A DNA stretch of 64,000 nucleotides from Lingula anatina (GCF_001039355.2 NW_019774402.1:210912-274911); one strand, 5' to 3'. Positions 12,585 to 27,000 are shown, numbered from the stretch's first letter. The notes: a model not told the origin generated them from the sequence alone. Made by a program: numbers and translations.

Positions 12585-12815
12585 GGAGGCGGGGCTTTCG
12601 GGAACTGCACGCGCTGTGATTGGTTAGAGGTCACGTTACCATTCGTCAAAAGGCTGGTCTAAACCAGTTGACAGAATCAAAACAACAAAATCGAGAGAAG
12701 GAGCTGAAAGTAGCATATGAATTCCAGAAAGCTTGTGCCATTTTTGCAGTTACAACGCCAATAAGAGGTTCAATTTTATAAATATTTGATTCGGTAGGTG
12801 CAGAAGATTTAATCG
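12585..12815 (+). promoter_or_regulatory. CREBRF promoter and non-coding first exon
   Basis: A GC box (GGCGGGGC at about 12588-12595) and an inverted CCAAT box (ATTGG at 12619-12623) sit in a locally GC-rich stretch. They are followed by a purine-rich leader that ends in a consensus splice donor at 12815/12816 (AATCG then GTAAGT). The next supported exon begins at 15938, so this is read as promoter plus 5' UTR exon 1. The exact start site is not visible. Confidence 0.6.
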
Positions 12816-14275
12816 GTAAGTCTTTAGATTTTTTAAGATGTTATTTTTATGCAAAACGGTGTTTGCGAGAGGTAGGATGATGGGGTATTTTTCTGTTGCC
12901 TGTTGATGAGCAATAGCCTCATGACTGCTGACTCGACAAATTTTTGCTGTTCAGTTTTGTCAGTAGCATTATAAGAAATACCTGTTGACTTTCATGAATT
13001 TGTCAAAGGTTGGTTTGCAACCATGCAGGGCAGTTGGATTGAGAATTAACCTTGACATCCGTGTGACCTTCAACTAACTGCATACATATCTGTTTTGGAG
13101 TCAATAAGGATGTTTACGTGTAACAGTGACCTGAATCTAGAGAAGTATGAAAAGAATCCATACTCGGATGTGTGACATGATATTATTTTGTCTCTTTTCT
13201 TTACTGTCCATCACTAAGTTCTTCATTGAATTCCTTATCTACAAGACTCAAAATTTCTCCACTGGTATCTCATCGTTTGTAGCTTACACTGTTTTGAAGG
13301 TGAGAGAGTCGTGTCACTCATGAAATTTTTGGTCCACATAATTGTTTTTGTATTCTATTTACATAGTGACAGGTAATAAGCAAAGCGCAGTCACACATCT
13401 GACTAGTTATTTTAAAAGTGCTAATTGTTCAAATGCTGTAAGATTTAAATTCAGTAGAAATGTACTTGGTTTTGGCTGTCATACATGATAGATTGCAATG
13501 TTGCCAACATACAACTACATGTATTGGTTTGTCATGCATTTGCCCATGAAAGAGAAAATATTTCAATTCACAAATTGATAATCGCTAATGGATCACTAAC
13601 CCTGCCTTGAATTTCTTCGGTTTTATCAAAAGTGTTATTTTGACAAATTCCAAAGATGGTGTCATATATGTTTTGCCTTTTAATAAACATGGTAGGGCAA
13701 GACTCCTTGGTCAATTCTGTTATCATAAGATACTGTAGGCTATTACAATTATGCAGATTATACCAATTTGTGTACATTTTTTAATATTCAAGATCCAGCA
13801 TTGTTAGTGAATACCTACCCTCTACTAGGGGCACAGATTGATTCTTCAACTAGATGTTCACTGATTTGTCTCTGGCTAATTCACAGGGCATTTTTTAGAC
13901 TGTGACTCTGTCATGAACTCTCAAGGATAATTACAGGGCTGGTAATTATTTACTTAACTACTCAGGCACTGCCACTTAACAAGCCCTTTTCACATCCCTC
14001 TTACTGCAATCAAGGCAGTTAATTGCTCTGACTTTGAATGCCTGATTTGCTGTACTCGATCTTGGCTGTAGACTTGATCAGTCAGTGAAACTAAAAACCA
14101 CGGAAATAGACTGCATAGTATCACACTAGCCTACCATAACATGACAATTTGAAATTGGTTCACCCAAATAAAATCTTGCAATAAGGTTGTGATCTCCAGT
14201 TCAACATAAGATTCGGTATTAGATTCATTTTTCTCAATATAACTGGACCACAATGAATCAAAACTTTCACTTTAA

Positions 14276-14603
14276 AGGGATAATAACTCTTCGTATGAGA
14301 TCTATATTTCACTATAAAAACCTTGTGAATAACTCATAGAAATATAATATATTCTCAAAAACAGTAGTTATAGCTTTTATTCTGATATTTGAACTTGTCT
14401 TTAGACCACGTGACCTCCATTGATGTCTATACTCTGTTAAAATCTCTTAAGAGATTTTAACAAAAAACCAAACTTTTTAGAAAAAAACCAGGGACTAACT
14501 TTGAATGTAAAAATGGATTCATTAACCATTGGTAAGTATGGGAAAATTGTTGTTTACTCCAGGAAAATTCATTTTTTGGCCGAAACGAAGAGTTATTATT
14601 GCT
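14276..14603. mobile_element. TTAA-flanked TIR element (MITE), copy 1
   Basis: A 328-bp non-coding element whose ends are inverted repeats (left AGGGATAATAACTCTTCGTA, right end the imperfect reverse complement). It is bordered by TTAA at 14272-14275 and 14604-14607. A second copy in the opposite relative orientation is at 35788-36158. TTAA target sites are characteristic of piggyBac and Kolobok elements. The interior carries a near-palindrome around CTCTTAAGAG. Confidence 0.8.
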
Positions 14604-14689
14604 TTAATATCACCAAGTCTTGTTCATTCAAGATTTGAAAGGTTTACACTTGAAGAAGATAGTTGAATCAATCATCTGTTTCTACCGTT

Positions 14690-14815
14690 ATTTATAGATT
14701 TAGTCACTTCTAGGCTGGATTACTGCAATTTTGTATTATGTGGATGTCCAGATGATAAGACTAAAAGATTATACCACATACATAAATTTAGTGCCTGGCA
14801 CACCTACGTAAGCTG
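14690..14815 (+). mobile_element. CR1/L2-type LINE fragment
   Basis: A short plus-strand reading contains LVTSRLDYCNFVLCG, the conserved motif downstream of the reverse-transcriptase core in CR1/L2-clade LINEs. The same motif (FVTSRLDYCNSLLFG) occurs in the larger copy near 28.35 kb. Only about 40 codons survive. Confidence 0.7.
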
Positions 14816-15189
14816 CTAGTTGGTAATTATGATAGTCCATGAAACTAAAAACCACTATTTTATGTTTTTTAGTGACAAAATTTTATGTTTTTAGTGGTAA
14901 AATCTAAATAAAGTTATTGTAAATCATGGAACCCCTTTGTAGTACACATGCCCAACCCCTGATAACCATTGGAATTTTTCTGAGCCAAGGTAATAGAGAA
15001 AATCAATAAACCAAAAACAATACTCTTACTCCCAAACTGCTGATAACGTCATCAGCAAAATGACGATATTTAATTTAAAGATGATGAAAGTCCATGAACA
15101 TAATTTGATAGTATCATAACAACCATTTTTATTTTAATGAAGGTGTTTTCTTAGCCTGAAATCCATGATGGGATATATATCCTTGACAT

Positions 15190-15357
15190 AGGCCCGTAGC
15201 CAGCAATTTCAAAAGGGGGGTTCTTTTTCTGAAAAAAGTGGACCTTTTCCCATAAAACCTTCATGTACCTAGAACAAATTTTACCCAGAGTGGACCTTTT
15301 CCCAGCAAAAGGGGCAGTTCTTTTGAACCCCCCGAACCCACCCTGGCTACGGGCCTG
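15190..15357. mobile_element. hAT-like non-autonomous TIR element
   Basis: A 168-bp element with ends AGGCCCGTAGCCAG and CTGGCTACGGGCCT in inverted orientation. It is flanked by TTGACAT at 15183-15189 and 15358-15364; extending one base gives an 8-bp duplication with one mismatch (CTTGACAT/GTTGACAT), the length expected for hAT insertions. The interior has two copies of a GTGGACCTTTTCCCA string. No coding capacity. Confidence 0.75.
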
Positions 15358-16045
15358 TTGACATTTACCTGTTCCTTTACAGTCTTGTGGCTCGGCTCAC
15401 AGTTTGATTTAAGTGAATTTGAGACAATAATGCACATTCAATGTGGAAAAATATTTTTGCTTTACTTGTTATTAGGGATATTAATTTGAGATGATACAAT
15501 TAGAAGATCAGGAATATAACAGTTCAGTTTGTTTCTATTGAAGACTTAGTGTTACCAGTCATGTTACATTTTGTAAACTATGTATTGGGTATCTTTTAGC
15601 AGTTATCACTGTTAGATAATGTATGTAAAAGGAGAAAATCACTAGAGAAAAAAGTCATTGTGCTAGGAGTCTTCTAATGTAAACTATTTTCCCCCTCCTC
15701 TCTAACAGTAAATCTCTTGTTGTTTCCTTTAATTGAGATTTAAATCTTTTGTTTTGTGTTAATAGTACTGTTGGGGGTGGGGGGATGGTTACATATGACA
15801 GTCAAGTCAAGTGAAGTGAAGAGTTCCACATAATGTATGTTTTGCAACAGTTTTTGCATGAAAAATCCAAAGTTACCATTAAGTCATTTTACTTGAGTCT
15901 AGACTTATTCCCACAGTTTATACGTCCATGATTTCAGGTGACTTGGAACATATTGCAAATAATCCTTTTCATACGAGCATAAAAGTCTATCACATTGGCA
16001 AATAAGGACAGTGGTTTTCAAGGTGACATTTGTGCTATCAGTTCC

Positions 16046-19000
16046 ATGACTGTTGACCAGTACAAGCCAAGCATGATTGGGGTAAGTACCCATAGATATG
16101 AAGGCATGTGCTTTTGTGTGATATGGGATTTTTGGATTTCAAGTCCAGTGGTTGCTGGTCAACAGAAGCAAATTGATTCACCATAGGACACCTGTAACAA
16201 ATACTAAAAATTTCTCTTCTAAATATTTGGTATGCAATTCAAGTTCAGAATATTTGTGTTATGTTATTGTTATTGTCAATTTTGAATAAATGATATTCTG
16301 TCATATTGCCAAAACGGAAACATTTAAACGTATGCCATTCTTGAGTTACATTAGTTGAGGAATGAACACATGCAATTTGTTTATTAAATGATTGTAGCAC
16401 TGCTGAAATAAGCCTATTTTATCAAAACTTGGGTATTTCTTTTAACTCACCAGCCCACTAACCTCAAAAGCCTTGCACCAATTAAATTAGTTGAGGAAGC
16501 TGGAGAACGGCCCTAATTAGATTAATATTAAACTTTTGCAGCATGTAATGTCAATTGCAATTTTAGAGTTGTGCGTGAATTGTAAATTATTGATGTATTG
16601 TAAATTAGCACCTGTCTTGATTGTTTTGTAGCAACCAAATCCAGGGGGTGGAACAGTGGGAGAAATGATCTCTGAAAGGGGCCCATATAGTCCAGAATGC
16701 CATGGAATTGTGCCACAGTTAACTTATGATTCATATTCTGGGAATACTGCATTTGCTTCTAGTCCAAACTCACTGCATATGTACGACCAAGAAAGGTGTG
16801 ACATGCAGAACACACTGAGTCCTTGTAGAGCTATGCTGAACTATGATACAGCTTACAGATTTGATGATGTATTTGATCTCAAACCCGAGTTTGAAAATGG
16901 TGACAATAATCTTGGAGCCATGCTTGAGGATCTCCCAATGACTGAGGATATGGATGAGGATTCTCTGTGCAAGTGGACAACTAATAATGCTGGGCTTCTG
17001 AAGATGGAAGACGTGTTCCAGGTGGATAAAAATGATGTGATACAAGGACCAACTCTTGCAGCACTGAACAGTCCATCTGCTGATGATCAAGGGGAAATGT
17101 TTGAGAGCACATTGGAAAATCTGATTAAAGTGGAAGGTGAGAAAATGGCCTGCAATCCAATGCAGAGGAGTCAAGTAGGAACTCTGAAGCTTGCAAACAC
17201 AGCTTCTAGATCTTCTGACAATTATTGCCCAAATTTCCCTGCTACCGTTGAAAAACCCACAGGACAAAAAACCCAGTCATCTCATGTTAGTGGAACTGAT
17301 TTCACCTATTCAGGAGTATTCTCCATTTATGGGGATGGCGGAAATTGTGTTGCGGCCGGCAATGACAGGGACATAGATTCCAAAAGTTCCCTGCACCAAT
17401 TGCTGACAAGGGGCACTCATAACCTTGATCAAAAAAACACTAAAAGTAACATTTCCACAGAAAAAAGAAAGCAACCTTCTGGTGAGATTCCAGTCAAATG
17501 TGTTGATAACAACATGGAACGAAAATGGGAGGAGATCAAGCAGTTCATTGATGAGGATGTTGTTGTGAAAGAAGAACCGCTTGATGGAGATGGTGAGCAG
17601 TAATTTTTTTGCATTCATGAATGTATTATGTCTTATGGTTATCTGTGATATATTTCGACATTTATTCATATTTGTTTATTTTAACACAGCACATTCAGTT
17701 ACATGCATTTTTGTTAACATTTTCAGAAGAAACTGTCGGACTTGAAAAATTTCCATGTTCATTTTTTTTGTACAATAGTAATAAGTGCCACCAAGTTTCA
17801 CTTAGTATGTTTTAAAGTTGTGAGCAATGTGATGCAAGTCATTTGCATAATGTAATTAGAATCATAATATATAGAGAATCCTGAGAACTATTCATTGGTG
17901 GAAAAGAGTGAAGATGAAGAAATGACAAGTGATGATGAGAGTGATGATAATGATGGGTACTCGACAGATGATGGTAAGTTCAAATTCTAGTGACATATGA
18001 CCTGCATTTGGCCAGTTACATTGCTCTCAATCACACACATTTCTTGAATGTTTTCTTCATCTTTTTCCATTTCACAATAGTTGCTTGAAATCTTGTTTTC
18101 CCTGCTCAAAACATGGGTTTATTTGATTTTGCATATATAGCCACCAGTCATAGCCTTAGGACTCTCCATGAGGTTGTTCTGTACGTGGCATGCCTCTCCA
18201 TGTATTGGAATTATGATTTTTCTGTCAATTCAATTTTGCAGATAGTTTCATATTTGAAAAAATGCCTAGCTAGACATTAGATTTCAAAGTATATGACTTC
18301 ATAATTCTCATATTGCACATGCCGTTTTGCATGCAAAGATGCTTACATTGATGCATATTTGGAATATATCTATATCTGATACCTAGCAACAACCTGAATC
18401 AAATTTTTGCAAAAAATTCCAAATTTACATAGTTGTGTTATGTTAAATTCTTTGGATCCCTCTACTCTAATTAAAATTATTTAAGCTTAACATGATCTGG
18501 AAGGGTTAGTTCTAAAAATGTTATAATTTACTTTATGCCATTTCAGGTCCCACTAGTGTTTCCAGTCCTCAGATCCACGAACACAGTGCCTACTCATACC
18601 TTAATCAACCAAAGAGGAACTCCTACTTTTGGCAATACAATGTGCAATCAAAAGGCCCAAAAGGGCAGCGTCTTTGTGTTCCCTTAGACGAAAGTGACCC
18701 ACATGTGTTGAATGACTTTGAAGACCCAGTTTTTGACCCAGGCCAGAGGGCAGTGTTTGGTATAAGACATGGTGGAAAAGCAAGAAAAGGAGATGGCAAT
18801 GATGTGGTGCCAAATCCAAGGAAACTTTATCAGATTGGCAATGAACTTGACAGGCTGAACAAGCACATTGGGGATATGACACCAGTTAGTGAGCTGCCGG
18901 TAAATGTGCGTTCCAAATCACGTAGAGAGAAGAATAAGCTGGCATCCAGGTATGTGTAACATAAGGCTTTTGAACTTACTGCCTTTATTTTCAACGGGCA

Positions 19001-20347
19001 CTATAAACGGGCAAAGCTTTTGCGACTTGGAGCCTCAGATTTGTGAGCAAGGATGCCCAAATTGAGGACTTGAGCGGAAAATGAGTACTCGCACATACAA
19101 TTAGTAGCCACTAGCAAAGCATTACAACGCACAACCACTCTCTCACTGTGTTTGTGTCTACAAATTTCCCCCCTGGGGTACTTAATTTGTGGCTCAAGTC
19201 TGAATTTGAGCATTCATGCTCAAAGATCTAAGGCTTGTGGCTTGTCTCTTAGTTGAAATCTCCCAAAAAATTTGTCTTTCTTAAAGTAGAATACATTACC
19301 ATTTGTACTCAAAAATGTTATTGCATTATATTTTTATCAGTTGATAATTAGATTTTAGCACGTTATTTCATTTTTTTTTTTGCTAATTTGATATCAAGAT
19401 TAAATTGTTTTGATCATCTTACAGTATTTGGTAATAATGAAATGTGAACATATCTTGAAATTACATCTTTTTTTATTTTAGGGCATGTCGTTTGAAGAAA
19501 AAAGCTCAGCATGAAGCTAATAAAGTCAAACTTTATGGATTGAATAAAGAGCACAGTACGTTTTGATGAGGCTTTATAACAGTATATATTTAGAAACATT
19601 TCAATTAACATCTAGATTTATACCTAATTGGATTTTTATTAGCCAAAGTAATCCTGTCATACCTATGTCAGTCTTTCTGAAATAATAAAACATTGATTAT
19701 GTGCTTAAATTATTTTGAAATTATAGTCGGAGATGCCCTTGTTTGATGATTTGGTGTTATATTTCATCTGGTAATTGAGAATGTCATACTTCCAGGGCAA
19801 CTAATGAAGGTGCTCAATGATTTCCGGGAGGTGATTACAGCAAGATGTAAGGATCCTTACACAAACTTCAGTGTTGCATCCTCTTTGGATCAGCTAATCA
19901 GAGATAATCTGAGTAAGTTCTATTTCGTTCAAACATAGAACATGGTTTTGAACATGGTTTTGAAGTTACTTTTGTTGAAAGTAGGGAAACTACAGAAAGT
20001 CCAATGAGAGTAAATGATTTTGTGAGATATTAAAATGGTTCAGCTATAGTTTGAAATATGCAAAAGGTAAAGATATTCAAAGAATAAATGTGTTTGTATT
20101 TTCATTATTTTATGAGTAAAAATTATTTATTTTAAAAAGTGTTCAATAACTGTTGCTCTGTAACTTGACTAAGAAAAGCATATTTTTCTGACTTGGATTA
20201 CATTTTTTTTGTAAGTTAATTGTCTGACCAAACTAATATATCCCTCTCATTATAGCCCACATGATTGCTGGTCATGCTGCAGACTATGTGAACACAGTTC
20301 TAGACAAAGTGAAACGTGGAGATCCTAAGGGTGGGCTGAAGTATTGA
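16046..20347 (+). CDS. CREBRF: CREB3 regulatory factor (CREBRF) orthologue
   Basis: Nuclear bZIP-like protein that in vertebrates binds CREB3 and promotes its turnover, and modulates glucocorticoid receptor and metabolic signalling. Coding exons 16046-16081, 16632-17592, 17875-17973, 18547-18949, 19482-19555, 19796-19912 and 20256-20347 keep frame and give 593 residues (human 639). The acidic N-terminal half is weakly conserved. The diagnostic part is the C-terminal third: NSYFWQYN, then [26 protein letters not shown], and the basic region [20 protein letters not shown], which has the N-x7-R bZIP signature, then [17 protein letters not shown] at the end. An in-frame TAA at 15980 precedes ATG 16046 in the same exon, which fixes the earliest possible start there. 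Several VKEEPL and IKVEGE strings resemble SUMOylation motifs. The transcript probably begins at the non-coding exon near 12.8 kb. Confidence 0.93.
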
Positions 20348-23300
20348 ATTAATCCTTCGATGAATGAACCCTTGGTTTCATATATTTCCTAAGAACTTTC
20401 TGAAACAGCTTGTCCTACATAATGCCATGATCATCAAGTATTCGGATCTTTTTCATACTTTTGGGGTGACTGAGATCAGAATGGAAGGGCTTCTTATGTA
20501 TGCTTATCAAACTGCACTTCTGGTTTGAGCCCATGGAACCTGACAGTTTCAAGAACACCAACTTAGTTCATACTGTACAAACTGCCATTAATAACAAGCT
20601 AGGTTTTAATGACTTGCTACAGTAACAGTGAAGTTAGTGTTCAGTGGATGTTAATTTATTATTGTCACTTGTTTCATATAAATGTACGTGATTTATGAAG
20701 GCAGTTCAATTCAGTATCAGAAAGTTTGACACAAAAATATGATATTTTTCATACTTCTAGCATTTAGTTTTCCTTTTTTTGTGCTTATTTATGTGTACTT
20801 CCGGTAATAATGTGTGTGAACTGCAGATGATAAGATGAAGACTTGTTTTGATCTAAATTAAGGCTTTAGGAAGACTTGGAACATTGGAAAAAGTAAGGAC
20901 ATTCTAGTTTTTATAGGGAATTTTATCTGCTTAAGTTGTCTTCTGTGTTATAAATTTAGTTTTGGTGTAGAAAGATGCTGATGTATGTAATATGTAATTA
21001 TACAATATTTTCAGTGTAATTAGTTGTTTAATTTATTGAATTATATACATACATCTACACTTGAATGTTGCACATAGTAAAATTGTGAAAAGTTATAAAA
21101 ATGGTGAATTGCACATATTTAATTTTTTAGGTACTATGTAAATGTAACAGATGCAGAAATTGGTGTGTCCTCAAAAGATTCTAAGTGAGATATATAAATT
21201 GTCTCCTATGTTGTTAATTATGCCAACTACATATTAGAACAACTGACAATAGGCACCATCCCAGATAGCAAGAAGACCCATGAGTTATTATAAAACTAAG
21301 TGTGGTTTGGAAGGATTTGTATGTTTTTATGTGTCGGTAGATTATAACTCATTTGGCAGAGTTCTTGGGCATAATGTTTTCTTCATATCTCCTAAAACAT
21401 TAGCCCTGCTTCATTCATTTGTTCTTATTTTACTCATTCTAGTCTTGCATGACATCACACACTGCAGTCAGCCTCATTTAAGGTTATCTTGAATGGTCCC
21501 TATAATGTAGATTTTTTTTTTTGGGGGGGGGGGGGATGTTGGTAAACATGGAATTTTAAGCAAGGAAGCCCATTCAGCCAGTTAATTTTTCAAAAAGGGT
21601 GAATTTAGTGGTCCAACATTGCAATTTGTCTATAAATGATTTTACAAAAGAGCTTTTGATTTGATTTGATTTTTCTTCTGAATTGTATTTATCACATGAT
21701 GATTCTAAAAAAAATGGCAAAATCAATTTTTTTGTTATTCCTTATATTAATGCATTTGGGGATAAAGGAGTTTTTATTCAGACCAGTGAATCCTGACTCG
21801 AACTAGTAGTTTTTAAAAAACTGGCAGTTCAAATATCCAGTAAGCTGAAAAGTTTATGGCACATNCTTGAGTGCTATTACAATTAAATGTTAGGGTGATA
21901 GGTATAATGTATTTGGTAATGTATGAGGTGACAGCATACCTATACTATTCAGCTGCTGATTTGTATAGATATATAGATTCCAAATATATTGCTGTGCAAT
22001 GCTAAGCCTAGGCTAGAATTGTCAATTAATTTTTTTCCTTTTAGTAATTATGAGTTGTAAATATGGCATATAAGATCCTGGAGTTATATTTTCTTATCTT
22101 ATTAGTCTGTAACATACATACAATATCTATATTATAAAAAAGTCAATGTGTTCAAAATCTTGTCCATGTTTGTTAACTGTGATATTAAAGATACCTTAAT
22201 ACTTGTAAATATATGTACAAATACAACATATCAGCAGCTGAAGTTTCATCAACTAGCAAAAGTATTTGAATTAGGGATTCCCTTTATGTGGCTCCCATGC
22301 AATGTGATAAGTAGGTCAGAATTAGATAAGAACAATGTAGAAAGATGTAAAGAAAAATATCAAATACAAGAATATAATTTATGAAGATAATTTGTTTTAC
22401 ATTATAGAGAATATATTGTCTGTCACACATGGCAACCTTCTGTTTACTTGGCACACAGCCATCAGAGAAAAAGTCACTTTGGTAAAACATCCTAGTCCCA
22501 GTTGTTACAACTGGTCTTATGCTGGTCTGTGGAGACTGGAGAATAAACATTTGTGCCTATTTTGGCATGGTTATTGCTGATGTCATGTTCGGCATTGTGA
22601 AGATAAACACTCAATTCCAGAGAAACTGGCGTTTCCACTGGTGTTCTCCATATGATATTTGAATTAATGGTCAATATATACATTTTCCTGGGTGTGTCAG
22701 CAATTACATGCCTAAAATTCAAAATTATTTAACTGTTTTAGGTACTGTTGTGTAATATTATTCCTCTGGTGTACCTAGCCCTGCTGGTGGCACATACCCA
22801 GAAGGCTTCTGAACACCTTCCTGGTCCTGTATGGAAACAAACCCCCACATTATTTATATTATGTTTTGAAATTGAGGGTAGTGATAGGGGTTGAGGTTTA
22901 AGTTTTGAATAACAATATAAAAAAGTTTTAAAGGAAAAAAACAAAAATTGTATTGAGTAGGTTATGTTTTTGGTTACAGGTGATATAAAACTTGCATCTG
23001 ACTGCCTCTTTAACATGTTACCTACAGTAAACTGTAATTTAGCTCTTATGGCTGAAAAATGATGGTTATGTCTGACAATTTTGATAAAATGGTTAAAGAG
23101 CACAACTGATCCCAAATTTGAGAAAATTAGATTTTTTCACTTATTAAAAAAGCAAATCATTGGGTTTTGGTTAATAAAGTGGGGGAATTTTGGAACTGAT
23201 ACCAGTAAAAAGCTGTTGTTAATTGTTTTATGTTTTTTAAGCTGCATACACTGTGGATTTGATATTTCCTCCCCACAATACAAAGTTTAGATCAAGTTCT

Positions 23301-24066
23301 AAAATTTAGCTGCTATTCTTCTTTTAAAAACATACTTAAAAAACAAAATTTTGTCTACCAGCCCCGTTTCCCCCCCCTCTTTCACCATGTTATCAAATTT
23401 GTTTAGTCTGCACATGATGATAATTCTGAGCAGATAAAGATCACTTTGTTCTATGCATGGAACAGGCCAGTGTATCATTTTTTTTTTAATTGAATCATTG
23501 TTTTTTATCATTATCTCAAAACTAATGTGAGATCCATATTAGAAATTATTTTGTCTTCTAAATGATATTGATCATGGGCTGTGCACTGAGTCATGTTGAT
23601 GCAAAACTGTTTGATTCAGTTTATTGCAAAGAATTTACTACCGTTGATATTTAAATAGCTGGAACATTGGGAGAGCTTCCCCTTTTCTACTATTTCTTAG
23701 TATGGACAGATGCTGTCATCTCCTTTATATTGTTAAAATATTGTAAAATGTTTTGAAAATAAAGCTGAAAATGCATTTTATAGTGTGTACTTAAAACAAG
23801 TGGTATAAAGTGATTGCTAATTAGTAAGCTTATAAAAACTGAGTAAGGCTGTAAAATTATCTTAAATTTTGACAAACGTTGCATACACAAAGGCCACCTA
23901 CTGAAAGTTAGAATAATATTTTTTTTTAGATTTCCCCTGTTACAAGTGAACAATCATGCGGCCTTTACGTGAAAATAAAATACATAATGATAATGTTCAG
24001 AGAAGAAAATATTTAAATTCCTGAGAGGTATTACCTCATTCATTGAAAAATGTATTAATGTTTAAT
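20348..24066. other. CREBRF 3' UTR and intergenic; no gene recognised
   Basis: About 3.7 kb of AT-rich sequence. The proximal part is probably the CREBRF 3' UTR (AATAAA motif near 23757 is distal; no clear proximal site). It includes a T/G homopolymer run near 21510-21535 and an ambiguous base at 21865. Short ORFs (22148-22384 plus, 22738-23115 minus) lack domains. Confidence 0.5.
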
Positions 24067-24077
24067 ATTATTTATAA

Positions 24078-27000
24078 TGGGGTAGCGCGGTGAAATAATT
24101 TCACCAATAGGAACAGTAAGGCGTCTCCTTCCCTCCACTAGCCTGTGGGAGACCCTTGGGCAAGGTCAAGTACCCACTTAGCCCCCCGATCAGGGTACGT
24201 GAAGTCACGGCAGGCAGGTGATGGAGGAATGTTGAGCAGCCAAATAGTTTGGGAACTGGTCAGCATTTTCAATGTGTTAGGCAGATGATACTTTCTAGTA
24301 CAATGGCTAAGACAACCCGCTCAGTAGGAGCACTGCCCCTATAGAAAGTAATTGCAACCTACTATAGGTATATCTTTGCAAAGAAAATCATGGCAAGAAA
24401 AACCAAAATGAAGTCAGACAACAGCTTGAAAGGGGTTTCGAGCTCAACTGGAAACTCCTCGCTCGGTAGGGAGGATCATGTGCGACAGGTGTCACCCGAT
24501 CGTCATCAAGCGACTGTCTGCAACCGCCAACAACTGAAAATAGGAACGTGGAATGTGCAAACAATGCTACAGAAAGGAAAATTGGAAAATGTGAAACAAG
24601 AAATGAAAAGGATGAAGCTCAACATATTCGGACTCTCTGAAATGAGATGGAAGGGAGCGGGCTGTATAACATCAGACGGCTACAAAATTATCTACTCAGG
24701 AGGAGAACATCACTACAGAGGAGTTGGTGTGATACTCGACCCAGAAACCTCTAAAGCCATCAAGGGTTTCTGGACGGTCAGCGACAGGGTCATCATTGTT
24801 AACTCCAAGGTAAACCTTTTGACATTGGCCTCATACAAATATATGCACCAACTGCAGACAAAGACGAAGAAGAAGTTGAAATCTTCTACGAAACGGTCAA
24901 GAAAGCAATGACACAACTGAAGTCACAGGACATTAAGATTGTAATGGGAGACTTCAATTCAAAGGTCGGGAGTGAAAGAACAGAAAATATTGTAGGACCA
25001 TTTGGAATAGGAGAGAAAAATGAGAGGGGAGACAGACTCACTGAATTTTGCAAAGAACACAACCTTACAGTAATGAACACCTGGTTCAAAAATCATCCAA
25101 GAAGATGTTGGACATGGAAAAGCCCAGGAGATAGAACTCGAAATCAGATCGACTTTATACTAATTCAGGAACGCTTTCGAAACTCGATAACATCATGCAA
25201 ATCCATGCCTGGAGCAGATTGTGGCAGTGACCATGTGCCTGTGGTTGGTACAATGAAGCTTAAGCTAAAACGGCTAAGGAGAGCAAAAACAACACCAAAG
25301 CTACAAATCAACATATTAGAAAGCGAAGAAATGATGAATAAGTATAGCATCAGTGTAAAAAACAAATTCAGTGCACTAGAGCAATTGACCACGGCAGAAG
25401 AAAGGTGGCAGATGATGAAAGAGAGCATGCTAGAATCTGCAAAAGAACACATTCCTGTCACAAAAAGAAAGGAAGACAAAAAATGGATGACACTGGAAAT
25501 TCTAGGCCTAATGGAAGAGAGAAGAAAAGCAAAAGCAGACAAACAAAAACACAGAGAAATAGACAAACGAGTGAAAAAAAGGTGCAATGAAGCAAAGGAA
25601 CATTGGATTAACACACAGTGTGAGGAAATTGAAGCCAACACCGGAATAAATAGCAAAATTATGCACCAAAAGATAAAAGAGGTCACAGGGAAAAAAATGT
25701 CAGCAAAAACAGGGTGCCTAAGATCAAGAGATGGAGACATTCTTATGGAAAAGGAGGACATCCTCAACAGGTGGTCAGAATACATCACAGAGTTGTATCA
25801 CAATGACAGAGGCGCACCACCTATCATCAGTAATGAAGATGAAGGCCCCCACATTCTTGAGGAGGAAGTTCAAAAGGCCCTTAAAAAGATGAAAAAGGGC
25901 AAGGCCGCAGGGCCCGATGACATTCCATCCGAAATGCTAATCGCTCTAGGCGAGTTTGGAACCAAAGAATTAACAAAACTTCTCAACACTATCCATGCTA
26001 CAGGTGAAATTCCAACAGATCTCAAAAAGTCTGTGTACATTGCACTACCCAAAAAACCAGGCACAGTTGAATGCGATCAGCACCGCACAATAAGTCTTAT
26101 GAGCCACCTTACAAAAGTCATGTTACGAGTGCTGATGAACAGAATGAGAAATAAAATCCTACCTGAGATATCTGAAACCCAATTTGGATTTATGGCAGAT
26201 AAAGGTACCAGAAATGCCATCTTTGCCCTGAGGACCCTCATGGAAAGGGCGATTGAGGTACAAAAGGACTTGTACCTCTGCTTCATTGTCTATTCCAAGG
26301 CATTTGACAAAGTAAGACATTCCGATCTGTTCGACATTTTACTAAGACAGAACTGTGATGGAAAAGATCTTAGAGTGATCAGAAACTTGTACTGGGAACA
26401 AGAAGCTGCAATAAGAGTTGATAATGGTTACAGTGAGTACAGACCAATCTGTAGGGGAGTGAGGCAGGGCTGCGTTTTATCTCCAGACCTCTTCAATATC
26501 TACAGCGAAATGATTCTACGGAACATAGAGCAGCATGAAGGTGTCAAAGTAGGTGGTCACAACAAAACAATCTAAGATATGCGGATGACACAGTGCTAAT
26601 TGCTGACTCGGAGGAAAAACTACAAAACATCCTTACAACAGTCACAATCGAAAGCGAAAACAAAGGACTCCAACTGAATTCAAAGAAGACTGAGTGCATG
26701 GTAATCTCAAAACAGTCAGACATGCCTGTATGTAACATTTTATGCAAAGGGGAAAGAATAAAACAAGTTTGCACCTTTAAATACTTGGGCTTCACAATAA
26801 CTCCAGACGCCAGATGCGACACAGAAATAAAGAAGAGAATCGCTTTGTCTAAAGACACATTCACCAAGATGAAGCCCATCTTTACCAACAGAAATATAAG
26901 ACTCAGCACCAAAATCAACACTCTGAAAGCCTACATATGGTCCATCCTTCTGTACGGATGCGAATGCTGGACGCTAACAAAAGACCTCGAAAGAAGACTT

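Larger units (their letters stand above)
12816..15937 (+). other. CREBRF intron 1, host of TE fragments
   Basis: About 3.1 kb between the non-coding exon and the first coding exon. It holds a TTAA-flanked TIR element (14276-14603), a CR1/L2 LINE scrap (about 14690-14815) and a hAT-like TIR element (15190-15357). The open frame on the minus strand at 13568-13777 has no recognisable domain. Confidence 0.6.

Noticed and set aside
25165-25788. 207-codon minus-strand open frame
   Set aside because: Shadow of the LINE reading frame on the other strand.
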